DNA of 64,000 nt. Source: Emticicia sp. CRIBPO (lineage in GTDB: Bacteria; Bacteroidota; Bacteroidia; Cytophagales; Spirosomataceae). Both the position numbers and the translations under genes were made by a program. Location of the stretch: contig NZ_JAAAKV010000005.1 in NCBI RefSeq assembly GCF_009905725.1, positions 124,001 through 188,000 of the forward strand, in the 5' to 3' direction. Under the pieces are notes generated by a model, which saw only the letters and a program-made list of their open reading frames with translations, searched no databases and had not been told where the DNA came from. Positions 35,501-43,471 of the stretch are shown here, in pieces; the first letter of the stretch is position 1, and every line of letters starts with the position of its first letter.

Positions 35501-36588
35501 CAATATTGATTTAAAGTAACTATGATATAGTTGATTTCTTCATGACTTAAATAAGTGTTGAGTGGAATACTGGTAACTTCAAGATGGATTTTTTCGGTAA
35601 TTGGAAGGGTAAGGTAGCTGAATTCTTCCAGGGCTTTTTGCTGATGTGGCGGAATGGGATAGTGAATATCAGATTGTATTCCCGCATTTTCAAGATATTT
35701 TCTGAAATGTTCACGGTTTTCTGTTCTCACAACAAATAAATGCCAGGCATCTTCGAGGATAGTATCGGCAGGGGGGAGGACAATCTTAGGGTTGTTGATG
35801 TGAGTCAGATATCTCTTGGCGATGCTTCTTCTCTTAGCGTTTTCCTCGTCCAGGCGGGATAATTTTAAAGACAGTATGGCTGCCTGAAGTTCATCAAGCC
35901 GGCTGTTCAGGCCTTTTTGAGCAAAATGGTATTTTTGAGAAGAGCCGTAGTTTCTTCTTTCGGCTATTCTATTGGCCAACGCCCGGTCATTGGTTACGAC
36001 TGCCCCGCCGTCTCCCAAAGCACCCAGGTTTTTAGTAGGATAAAAACTGAAAGCCGCGGCATCGACAAGTCCGGCAGATTTTTGGTTTTTGTACAAAGCC
36101 CCATGTGACTGGGCTGAATCGGAAATCAGTTTCAGATGGTACTTTTTACAAAGGGCTTTTATGGAGGTCAGTTCACAGCTCTTTCCATACAGCTCAGTGA
36201 CCAGAACAGCCCTGGTGGAAGAAGTGATATTTTCTTCTATTTTATCAGGGTCAATAAGATAAGTGGATAGCAAGGGCTCTACAAAGACAGGTCTGTACCC
36301 TGCCTGAATGACGGCGAGAATTGTTGCAAAATAAGTATTGGCAGGAACAATTATTTCCGATCCTTCCGGGAATTCAAAACATTTTAAGATCAGGTGAATG
36401 GCATCAAGTCCATTGGCTGTGCCAACACAAAAATTACTTTCACAGTAGTCGGCAAACAGTGTTTCAAATGCTTTTACTTCGGGACCCAGAATATACCAGC
36501 CAGAGGCCGAAACCCTTTCAAAAGCTTCCGAAATCTCAGGAAATAAAGGCGTGTTGACGAGCTTTAAATCTAGAAAAGGAATTTTCAT
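35500..36588 (-). CDS. fdtB: DegT/DnrJ/EryC1 sugar aminotransferase, FdtB/QdtB-like
   Basis: 362 residues. PLP-dependent fold with the Schiff-base Lys K186 in SFYPTKNLGALGDGG and the conserved start MKIPFLDLK. It transfers an amino group to C3 of a dTDP-3-keto-6-deoxyhexose. Family members FdtB (Fuc3N) and QdtB (Qui3N) look alike, so the exact sugar is not fixed. The start overlaps the end of the ketoisomerase gene by 53 bases in another frame. No acetyltransferase (FdtC/QdtC) is present in the operon. Confidence 0.88.
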   Translation of the reverse strand: MKIPFLDLKLVNTPLFPEISEAFERVSASGWYILGPEVKAFETLFADYCESNFCVGTANGLDAIHLILKCFEFPEGSEIIVPANTYFATILAVIQAGYRPVFVEPLLSTYLIDPDKIEENITSSTRAVLVTELYGKSCELTSIKALCKKYHLKLISDSAQSHGALYKNQKSAGLVDAAAFSFYPTKNLGALGDGGAVVTNDRALANRIAERRNYGSSQKYHFAQKGLNSRLDELQAAILSLKLSRLDEENAKRRSIAKRYLTHINNPKIVLPPADTILEDAWHLFVVRTENREHFRKYLENAGIQSDIHYPIPPHQQKALEEFSYLTLPITEKIHLEVTSIPLNTYLSHEEINYIIVTLNQY

Positions 36589-36964
36589 TTTTGGCTTTAG
36601 GATAGGGAGTATCTATATAATCGGCTTTGTCGTAAGTTTCATTGGCAATGACGAGCAGAATAGAGCCTTCGGAGAAGTTGTCCATTAAGTGCCAGTCTTT
36701 AGGTTCCAGAATAAGGCATTGATTGCTTGAGTTTAGCTGATAAAACTCTTCAGAAGATCCATTGTCAACAAATACGCGGCATTCTCCTTTAAGGCATACC
36801 AAAGCCTGCCAGGTTTTGTGATGTCTGTGTCCGCCTCTTACAGATCCTGAGGGAACATCGCAGATGTAGAAAACTCTTTTAATCGCAGTTGGGAAGATTT
36901 TTTCAAGAACAGTTAAATCTCCGGATTCCGATTTAAAAGAATCGAGTTGTAATAACGTCGCCAT
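36536..36964 (-). CDS. fdtA: dTDP-4-keto-6-deoxyglucose 3,4-ketoisomerase, FdtA/QdtA-like
   Basis: 142 residues, cupin fold. The signature VFYICDVPSGSVRGGHRHH carries the likely catalytic H46 and H48. It moves the keto group from C4 to C3 of dTDP-4-keto-6-deoxyglucose, preparing the substrate for the aminotransferase that follows. First gene of the four-gene operon; its upstream region is 393 bp of AT-rich sequence. FdtA and QdtA differ in C4 stereochemistry and cannot be separated here. Confidence 0.88.
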   Translation of the reverse strand: MATLLQLDSFKSESGDLTVLEKIFPTAIKRVFYICDVPSGSVRGGHRHHKTWQALVCLKGECRVFVDNGSSEEFYQLNSSNQCLILEPKDWHLMDNFSEGSILLVIANETYDKADYIDTPYPKAKNENSFSRFKARQHAFIS

Positions 36965-37357
36965 GGGGTGGTAAGTTAAGGTATTATATTATTTTTAGTA
37001 AGTGACGAAAGCAAAGGCAACATCATTTTATCGCCTTTTTATTTAGTAAAACGGATGATGAATGTAATCAAATTATTATTAGTAAAATCACAGCAAACTA
37101 AAATACAAAAAAAAACTTCTTTTTTAAACTTTAGATGAATTAAAATAAGAAAAATAACAAAAATTACATGAAAAGTAATAAAATTTTTACAATAAATCTT
37201 TTCAAAAAGGTTTTTAAAGTATTTTTGATAAAATAATGAAGCGTGTAGTCGTATAGCCATGTTTAGTCGTCGTAATATTTATAGTCGGCTGGTCGATTGT
37301 AATATACGAATAGTTGAAATAATTTCTTTCTGTCATTTCTCAACCTTAATTATAATC
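36965..37357. other. 393-bp AT-rich divergent intergenic region
   Basis: Between fdtA (minus) and the esterase gene (plus). It contains a TATTTTTG -7 box at 37220-37227 and three TAGTCG direct repeats at 18-bp spacing (37246-37287). The open frame on the minus strand at 37039-37260 is low-complexity Lys/Phe/Ile sequence and is not supported as a gene. Confidence 0.5.
37246..37287 (+). repeat. Three direct TAGTCG repeats at exact 18-bp spacing
   Basis: TAGTCG occurs at 37246, 37264 and 37282, with a half-match GGTCG at 37291. They lie 71-112 bases upstream of the esterase start codon, in a position suited to an activator or repressor array. Confidence 0.5.
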
Positions 37358-39112
37358 ATGAAAAAACTCTTACTAACAGGGCTGTTGCTCTGGCAATTTG
37401 TTTCGTTTGCCCAAACCCCCGCCGAAAATTATCCTCAGGACCCCGCTTCTATTGAACAGGCTGGTGTTCCGAAAGGAGAGATTCTCAAGTTTACGTTTGA
37501 AAATTCGAAAATTTTCCCGGGTACCTGGAGAGAATACTGGGTGTATGTTCCGGCTCAGTATAAACCCGAAAAGCCGGCGTGTGTCTATGTGAATCAGGAT
37601 GGAATCCAGTGGCAGGCACCAACTGTTTTTGATAACCTCATTCATGCCAAGGAAATGCCTGTAACCATCGGTGTCTTTGTGATGCACGGAAGGGTTAAGG
37701 CGGCAGACCCTGAAAAAGCACTCGACAGGTTTAACAGGAGTTTTGAATATGACGGATTGGGTGATGCCTATGCCAGGTTTATTCTGGAAGAGATTTTGCC
37801 GGAAGTAGAAAAACAAAAGACAACAGACGGGCGGCCTATTAATTTATCAACGAATGCAAACGACCGGGCCATCGGAGGCTCAAGCAGCGGAGCAGTATGT
37901 GCGTTTACGGCGGCCTGGGAGCGGCCTGACGCTTTTTCAAGGGTCTTCAGTGCTATCGGGACCTATGTGGGCCTGAGAGGGGCGGATCATTATCCTACGT
38001 TGGTAAGAAAATATGAACCGAAACCTCTTCGCCTCTTTTTACAGGATGGAACAAATGATCTGAATATTTATGCCGGTGATTGGTGGAAAGCCAACGAACT
38101 GATGGAACGGGCCTTGATCTTTTCAGGGTATGAAGTAAAACATGTATGGGGAGAGGGCGGACACAATGGAAAACATGGGACGGCGGTTTTTCCGGAAGCC
38201 ATGAGGTTTCTCTGGAAGGACTATCCCAAGCCTGTTGGCCTAGGGAAAACCAAAAATCCTTTTTTAAATGACATCCTGATAGACAAACAGGGGTGGGAGC
38301 TGGTAGGGGAAGGCTATTCATTTACAGAAGGTACGGCGGTAAATGCCTCAGGGGAAGTCTTTTATCAGGATATTCCGAATTCGAAAACCTATAAAGTCAG
38401 CGTCGACGGGAAACTGACAGTGTTGGATCTTGATGCAAAAAAAGCCAGCGGAACGGCATTTGATGATAAAGGAAGAAGATACACTGTGGCCGGAGGTACT
38501 AAACAGATTTTAAGATATGATGCCTCAGGAGAAACCGTTTTAGCCGATAACCAGACAGGAAATGACATTGCTGTGGCAAAAAACGGGAATGTTTATATTA
38601 CCTCGCCTGACGGCAGAGAAAAGCTCGGAAGATTATTCTTAATAAAACCTGATGGAACAAAAACCGAGCTGGATGAAGAAATAAAATTCCCCAACGGCCT
38701 GACACTATCTCCGGACCAGACCCAGCTTTATGTGACAGAATCTACCTCTCACTGGGTTTGGGCGTATCAGGTTCTGCCCGACGGAAGGCTGGCACATAAA
38801 CAGAAATTCGGGTGGCTGCATGTCAGGGATGTAGACGAGAATGCCTGGTCTGACGGGCTTAAATGTGACCGGGACGGAAGAATTTATGTAACCACTTTGA
38901 CGGGAATCCAGGTTCTGGATCAGACCGGACGTGTCAATGCTATTCTTCCTGTTCCCAAAACAAAAGGGCAGGTGTCCAATCTTTGTTTCGGAGGACCGGA
39001 TTTTGATGTCATGTACATTACGGTTGCGGACAAAGTTTACAGAAGGAAAGTAAAGGTAAAAGGGGCTAATTCATTTGAAAATCCGGTAAAACCCGCAGCC
39101 CCCAGGTTATAA
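37358..39112 (+). CDS. Secreted esterase fused to SMP-30/gluconolactonase-like beta-propeller
   Basis: 584 residues from the ATG at 37358 (MKKLLLTGLLLWQFVSFAQ, a signal peptide); the longer frame is 33 codons of non-coding sequence. Residues about 40-290 are an enterochelin-esterase-like alpha/beta hydrolase with nucleophile S176 in GGSSSGA, candidate acid D230/D234 and His in GEGGHNGKHG (H269/H273). Residues about 310-575 are an SMP-30/lactonase beta-propeller (KFPNGLTLSPDQTQLYVTES, NAWSDGLKCDRDGRIYVT). The fusion suggests sequential ester and lactone cleavage, but the substrate is unknown. A terminator follows. Confidence 0.85.
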   Translation: MKKLLLTGLLLWQFVSFAQTPAENYPQDPASIEQAGVPKGEILKFTFENSKIFPGTWREYWVYVPAQYKPEKPACVYVNQDGIQWQAPTVFDNLIHAKEMPVTIGVFVMHGRVKAADPEKALDRFNRSFEYDGLGDAYARFILEEILPEVEKQKTTDGRPINLSTNANDRAIGGSSSGAVCAFTAAWERPDAFSRVFSAIGTYVGLRGADHYPTLVRKYEPKPLRLFLQDGTNDLNIYAGDWWKANELMERALIFSGYEVKHVWGEGGHNGKHGTAVFPEAMRFLWKDYPKPVGLGKTKNPFLNDILIDKQGWELVGEGYSFTEGTAVNASGEVFYQDIPNSKTYKVSVDGKLTVLDLDAKKASGTAFDDKGRRYTVAGGTKQILRYDASGETVLADNQTGNDIAVAKNGNVYITSPDGREKLGRLFLIKPDGTKTELDEEIKFPNGLTLSPDQTQLYVTESTSHWVWAYQVLPDGRLAHKQKFGWLHVRDVDENAWSDGLKCDRDGRIYVTTLTGIQVLDQTGRVNAILPVPKTKGQVSNLCFGGPDFDVMYITVADKVYRRKVKVKGANSFENPVKPAAPRL

Positions 39113-39114
39113 GC

Positions 39115-39153
39115 AAAAAGCCCGCTGACTTTCATGGTCAGCGGGCTTTTTTT
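39115..39153. terminator. Bidirectional terminator between esterase and M16 genes
   Basis: AAAAAGCCCGCTGAC (39115-39129) pairs with GTCAGCGGGCTTTTT (39137-39151), 7-base loop, T run; converging genes on both sides. Confidence 0.88.
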
Positions 39154-39164
39154 ATCTGCAATTC

Positions 39165-41924
39165 TTATTTCTTGTTGAAATCCCCGGCATAGATAATGGC
39201 CAGTTTGTCAAGGCTTAGGTACTTTTTCAGAATAGTGTTGACATCACTCACATTCAGGGCTTTAACCTTTGTTTCAAGATCGGTAAAGTCATCCAGTGAA
39301 TTGCCGTTATAAAGCACACCGTTGACCAGATTGATCAGGAAGTTATCAGCTCCCAGATTGGTTTTTCTGCCAACCAGCCAGCTGTTTACATTGGTTTTAA
39401 GCTCTTCAGCGGTGAAGCCTGCAGTTAATGCTTTCTGAATTTCATCCTTCAGAGCAACGTCCACTTTTTCCTGAACAGTAGGATTGAAAAACGCATAGGC
39501 CGTCCAAACAGAAGCATCGTTGTCATAAGGAATATTGATAAAAGAGCCTGCTCCATAACTGATACCTTCTTTCTCTCTCAATCTTGTAGGAATCCTTGCT
39601 GTCAGGAATCCACCGCTTCCCAGCATTTCATCCGCAATGGTCATGGCAGGATAGTCAGGGTGTTTTCTGTCCAGTTTGAAAGTTGTGGCGGCCACAACTC
39701 CGGCATTTTCTTTATCCGGTGTAATGACCTTCTCAGATCCGGCTTTGGTAGCAAAATATTGAGGAGCCACCTTTTCATATGGCGTTTTGGCTGTCCAGCT
39801 TCCGAAGGTGCTGCCTACAAGTTTATCTACATCTGCCTGGCTTACATCTCCTACTATGGTGCCGTAACCGTGGTTGCCACCGAGAATATTGATATAGAAA
39901 TCTACGACCTGCTGTCTTGTAACGGCATTAAGACTTACAATCTGTTCATCCGGGGAAGGGGTGTACAAAATATGATCTTTCGGATAATCACTGGTTTTAC
40001 GGTTGATCTGCGTAAATACGATATTCTGAGGATCATTTTTATACGATTCGATACCTGTCCTTTTTTCGGTGATGGTTTTATTGAATTCGTTATCCGGGAA
40101 AACAGACTCCGTAATAAGGTCTTTAAGCAAAGTCATTGTAGAAGGAAGGAATTCTTGATAAGTAGACACGCCGATGATCATAGTCTGACCTGAAAAACCG
40201 AAGCTGATCTGGGATTTGGTCTGATCCAGTTTATCCTGGATCTGCTCTTTCGTCTGAGTTTTGGTTCCTGCTTTCATCAGTGATGCCATTACAGAGGCCA
40301 CCTCACTTTTGTTGGACAATGCTTTCAGGTTTCCGACGGGGATTCTGAATTGTGCCACCACTTTCTTGCCTTTGATACCTTTTTTAAGGAAGGCATATTT
40401 AAAGCCTGATGCAAGGGTATTGATTTTCAGGTTTTTCTTCACGTTGTCAATACTGGCCTCAAATGCAGCAGCATCTTCTTCCACCGCTTTGCCTTTATAC
40501 GTACTTGTCAGTTTCTCAATATCGGCATCACTTACCTCAGCTGATCTGGTTCTGTCCCCGTCTTTTACCGGGATAAACACTCCGTAGGTTCTGTTACTTG
40601 GTTTGAAGTAATTTTCAGCAACTCTTTTGATGTCGGCGACGGTTAGTTTTTCAACCGCATCGCGATACAAAAACGCAAGGCGGTAATCCCCCGAACCAAT
40701 GATCTCGGTTAAATTGATGGTCAGGCCTATGGTGTTATTTTTGATATTTTCAATGCCTTTCAATAGTTTTGATTTGGCTCTGTTCACATCCTGCTCGGTA
40801 TAACTGGTCGTAGCAATTTTATCCAGTTCAGTCAGGAATGTTTTGCGGGCTTCATCCAGGCTTTTGTCTTTAGGAACTTCAACGCTCAGATACAGGAACC
40901 CGGCATCACGGACATTTGGTTGCCATGAATACATACTCGAGGCTTTTTGTCCGTCAATGAGGGCTTTATAAAGGTAACCAGACGGATTGGAAGTCAGGAT
41001 TTCAGCAAGTGCATCAATCGCCGCAAAGTCTTTGTCGGCATAAGGGGCGGTATGATATGCTGCAGCTACGATCTGAACGTCTCCGTTTCTTTTCAGTTCA
41101 ACATATCTTTCGCCATCCTGAGGAGGTTCTACGGTATAGGTTTTTTCCAATACCCTCGCTGGTCTTGGAATGACTGAGAAATATTGTCCGATGTATTCCA
41201 GGATTTTTTTCTCATCAAATTTTCCACCCACAATCAGGGTGGCATTATCCGGCTGATAATATTTCTGATAGAATACTTTGAGACGGTCGGCTTTAACCCT
41301 TTCTATGTCTTCTTTAGAACCGATAGTGCTGTTGCCGTAGTTGTGCCACAAATAAGCTGTGGAAATGATTCTTTCGTTCAAAACACCATCCGGATTATTT
41401 TCACCGATTTCGAACTCATTTCTTACTACCGAAAACTCTTTGTCAAGGTCTGACTGAAGAATGGTGGCATTGATCATCCTGTCGGCTTCCATTTCAAGAC
41501 TCCATCTCAGGTTTTCTTCGTTTGAAGGGAAAACCTCGTAATAATTGGTACGGTCAAACCATGTTGTTCCATTGGCATTGCCCCCTTTCTCGGAAAGCAT
41601 TTTTTTGATATCACCCAGGTTTTTTGTGCTTTTGAAAAGCATGTGCTCCAAAAGGTGGGCCATTCCTTTTTCTCCGTAACCCTCATGTCTTGAACCGACA
41701 TTGTAAACAATATTGACCACCACATTGCTTTGGCTTGGATCTGGTATGAGAAGTACTTTCAAGCCATTTTTAAGCTTGTATTCCTTAATGCCTTCAACGG
41801 AGGTTACAAATTCCGGAGACTCTTTTTTTACAGCCGGCTTGGCGGCCGGAGCTGGCTTTTTGGTCTGTGCCCCGGCGAATACCGGACCCAGAATGATTAA
41901 TGTAAACAGAAATAGTTTTTTCAT
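39165..41924 (-). CDS. Secreted M16-family zinc metalloprotease, two-repeat type
   Basis: About 919 residues from the ATG at 41924 (signal peptide cut after FAGAQ, then an Ala/Lys/Pro-rich linker). The inverted zinc motif HxxEH is H90, E93, H94 in AHLLEHMLF, with the distal Glu in the NEFEIGENNP block. The second half is the structural, non-catalytic M16 repeat (RLREKEGISYGAGS). Pitrilysin-like enzymes degrade peptides; signal peptide indicates periplasm. An upstream TACGTTTG -7 box is at 41953-41946 on the minus strand. Confidence 0.9.
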   Translation of the reverse strand: MKKLFLFTLIILGPVFAGAQTKKPAPAAKPAVKKESPEFVTSVEGIKEYKLKNGLKVLLIPDPSQSNVVVNIVYNVGSRHEGYGEKGMAHLLEHMLFKSTKNLGDIKKMLSEKGGNANGTTWFDRTNYYEVFPSNEENLRWSLEMEADRMINATILQSDLDKEFSVVRNEFEIGENNPDGVLNERIISTAYLWHNYGNSTIGSKEDIERVKADRLKVFYQKYYQPDNATLIVGGKFDEKKILEYIGQYFSVIPRPARVLEKTYTVEPPQDGERYVELKRNGDVQIVAAAYHTAPYADKDFAAIDALAEILTSNPSGYLYKALIDGQKASSMYSWQPNVRDAGFLYLSVEVPKDKSLDEARKTFLTELDKIATTSYTEQDVNRAKSKLLKGIENIKNNTIGLTINLTEIIGSGDYRLAFLYRDAVEKLTVADIKRVAENYFKPSNRTYGVFIPVKDGDRTRSAEVSDADIEKLTSTYKGKAVEEDAAAFEASIDNVKKNLKINTLASGFKYAFLKKGIKGKKVVAQFRIPVGNLKALSNKSEVASVMASLMKAGTKTQTKEQIQDKLDQTKSQISFGFSGQTMIIGVSTYQEFLPSTMTLLKDLITESVFPDNEFNKTITEKRTGIESYKNDPQNIVFTQINRKTSDYPKDHILYTPSPDEQIVSLNAVTRQQVVDFYINILGGNHGYGTIVGDVSQADVDKLVGSTFGSWTAKTPYEKVAPQYFATKAGSEKVITPDKENAGVVAATTFKLDRKHPDYPAMTIADEMLGSGGFLTARIPTRLREKEGISYGAGSFINIPYDNDASVWTAYAFFNPTVQEKVDVALKDEIQKALTAGFTAEELKTNVNSWLVGRKTNLGADNFLINLVNGVLYNGNSLDDFTDLETKVKALNVSDVNTILKKYLSLDKLAIIYAGDFNKK

Positions 41925-41945
41925 ATCAATGTTATTTTTTTGGCC

Positions 41946-41953
41946 CAAACGTA
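41946..41953 (-). promoter_or_regulatory. Bacteroidota -7 element for M16 gene
   Basis: Reads TACGTTTG on the minus strand, 21 bases before the M16 start codon. The nearest TTTG upstream leaves only 14 bases of spacer. Confidence 0.4.
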
Positions 41954-42124
41954 ATCATAAAAAAAATCAAATGCAAGGACATAAACACGAGTGGTAAACC
42001 TGTATAACAAGCTATTTGACAAGCATACGGGGCGTTTTTTGAAAATAGCCCTGACAATATTCATGTTACCTTTTGAAGATAAAACGGTCTAAAGGATAAT
42101 ATACAAACTTTAAAATCACATATC

Positions 42125-42931
42125 ATGCAAAATTATCTTTCTACATGGCTTGAAATGGCTGCCGGCTACGCTCCCAAGGTTCTGCAAGCTATTATTACTT
42201 TGATCATAGGGTTCTGGATAGCCAACAGGCTGTCTGGGATGGTTTCAAAAATTCTCGGAAAAAGGAAGGTCGACCCTACGGTAATCCCGTTTCTGGTCTC
42301 CATTGTTTCCGTATTGTTCAAGGTACTTGTTCTGATCAGCGTTGCGGGCATTTTCGGTATTGAGACCACCTCATTTGTCGCAATTCTGGCATCTGCCGGG
42401 CTTGCAGTTGGTCTGGCCTTGCAGGGAAGCCTCGGACACTTTGCCAGCGGGGTTTTAATCCTGACTTTCAGGCCCTATAAGACCGGCGACCTGGTTACCA
42501 TCGGTGGATTTACCGGTGAAGTGGAGCAGATCCAGGTTTTTAATACCGTGCTGAGAACCCCGGACAACAAAAGAATTATCGTACCGAACGGAGTTGTCAC
42601 TTCCGGCCCGGTAACCAACATTTCGGGTCAGGGTACCATCAGGGTGGACATGCAGTTTTCGGTTTCTTCATCTGAAAGTATAGACAAAGTCAGGGAAGTT
42701 ATCAGGGAAGTATCGTCATCCAGCGGGTTTGTGCTGACCGAGCCTGCAACGGATATCCTGGTGAACGGGCAGGAAACAGGCGTCATCAAATTTGATGTAA
42801 GACCCTGGTGCAAAAGCGAACATTACTGGGATACTTATTATGAAATGCAGGAAAATATTAAAAGACAGTTTGAATTAAAAGGAGTAAAGCCTCCTAAACC
42901 CGCCATGGACCTTGCCGTTACCAACGGCTGA
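42125..42931 (+). CDS. Small-conductance mechanosensitive channel, MscS family
   Basis: 268 residues. Three N-terminal helices, the third with the pore pattern GLAVGLALQGSLGHFASGVLI, then the beta domain with RPYKTGDLVTIGGFTGEVEQI and VPNGVV and an alpha/beta C-terminal domain. MscS channels open under membrane tension and release solutes on osmotic downshock. Single gene; no signal for a regulated operon. Confidence 0.94.
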   Translation: MQNYLSTWLEMAAGYAPKVLQAIITLIIGFWIANRLSGMVSKILGKRKVDPTVIPFLVSIVSVLFKVLVLISVAGIFGIETTSFVAILASAGLAVGLALQGSLGHFASGVLILTFRPYKTGDLVTIGGFTGEVEQIQVFNTVLRTPDNKRIIVPNGVVTSGPVTNISGQGTIRVDMQFSVSSSESIDKVREVIREVSSSSGFVLTEPATDILVNGQETGVIKFDVRPWCKSEHYWDTYYEMQENIKRQFELKGVKPPKPAMDLAVTNG

Positions 42932-43073
42932 TCTTCAGGGCGGGGATTTTTGATGAATGAATACCACTTTTGTTTGATGTCTGTGTGTCAATGAGTTATG
43001 AATCTCTCTTTTTCAGAGCAAGGAACACTTTTTTAAGGTTGATACTTAGATTATTCACCTAAAGTGCAGAGAG

Positions 43074-43250
43074 ATGGCAAAGTATTCAAAAAAAGCGTCT
43101 GAAAAGGTAGAGAAAGCCGTGCACGAAATGAAAGAAGGCGATCTTAAAACCGGAACAGGGAAGAAAGTTACTTCCAGAAAACAAGCCATTGCAATAGGCT
43201 TGTCGCAAGCGAGAAAGGCCGGGGCAAAGGTGCCCAAAGAGAAGGCTTGA
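43074..43250 (+). CDS. Small basic DUF6496-type protein
   Basis: 58 residues: starts MAKYSKKASEKVEKAVHEMK and continues with KTGTGKKVTSRKQAIAIGLS and ends QARKAGAKVPKEKA. Very basic, Lys-rich and probably cytoplasmic. The KKVTSRKQAIAIGLSQARK block is strongly conserved in a family of ~60-residue proteins (DUF6496) with unknown function, present in several phyla; the charge suggests nucleic acid binding. The gene is too short for standard ORF cut-offs. A clear terminator follows, and no neighbour is linked. Confidence 0.82.
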   Translation: MAKYSKKASEKVEKAVHEMKEGDLKTGTGKKVTSRKQAIAIGLSQARKAGAKVPKEKA

Positions 43251-43260
43251 AAACGATAAG

Positions 43261-43284
43261 AGAGGCTGTAAGCCTCTTTTTTTG
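43261..43284 (+). terminator. Terminator after DUF6496 gene
   Basis: AGAGGCT-GTA-AGCCTCT hairpin followed by seven or more T. Confidence 0.85.
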
Positions 43285-43395
43285 TTTCGGAAATACCCGC
43301 TCCCCGAAATTAACGGGGCGTTTAATAAAAAGGAAGTACAAGTTAGTTCCAATAAAATAATCTTTTGCATGAACGGGCATTAATCACTTTTTTTG

Positions 43396-43403
43396 TAGCT
43401 TTG
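43396..43403 (+). promoter_or_regulatory. Bacteroidota -7 element for MFS-namZ operon
   Basis: TAGCTTTG fits TANNTTTG, 68 bases before the MFS start; a TTTG at 43364 is too far (28-base spacer) for a standard -33 box. Confidence 0.4.
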
Positions 43404-43471
43404 GCTGGAGAGATACTTATTTCACGAAATCCTGCCATAGAAAATTTATTCAACCTTAAAAAAGCAAATTA

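Noticed and set aside
37039-37260. 73-residue minus-strand frame in the AT-rich gap
   Set aside because: Low-complexity Phe/Lys/Ile translation, no domain, no promoter; composition alone explains it.
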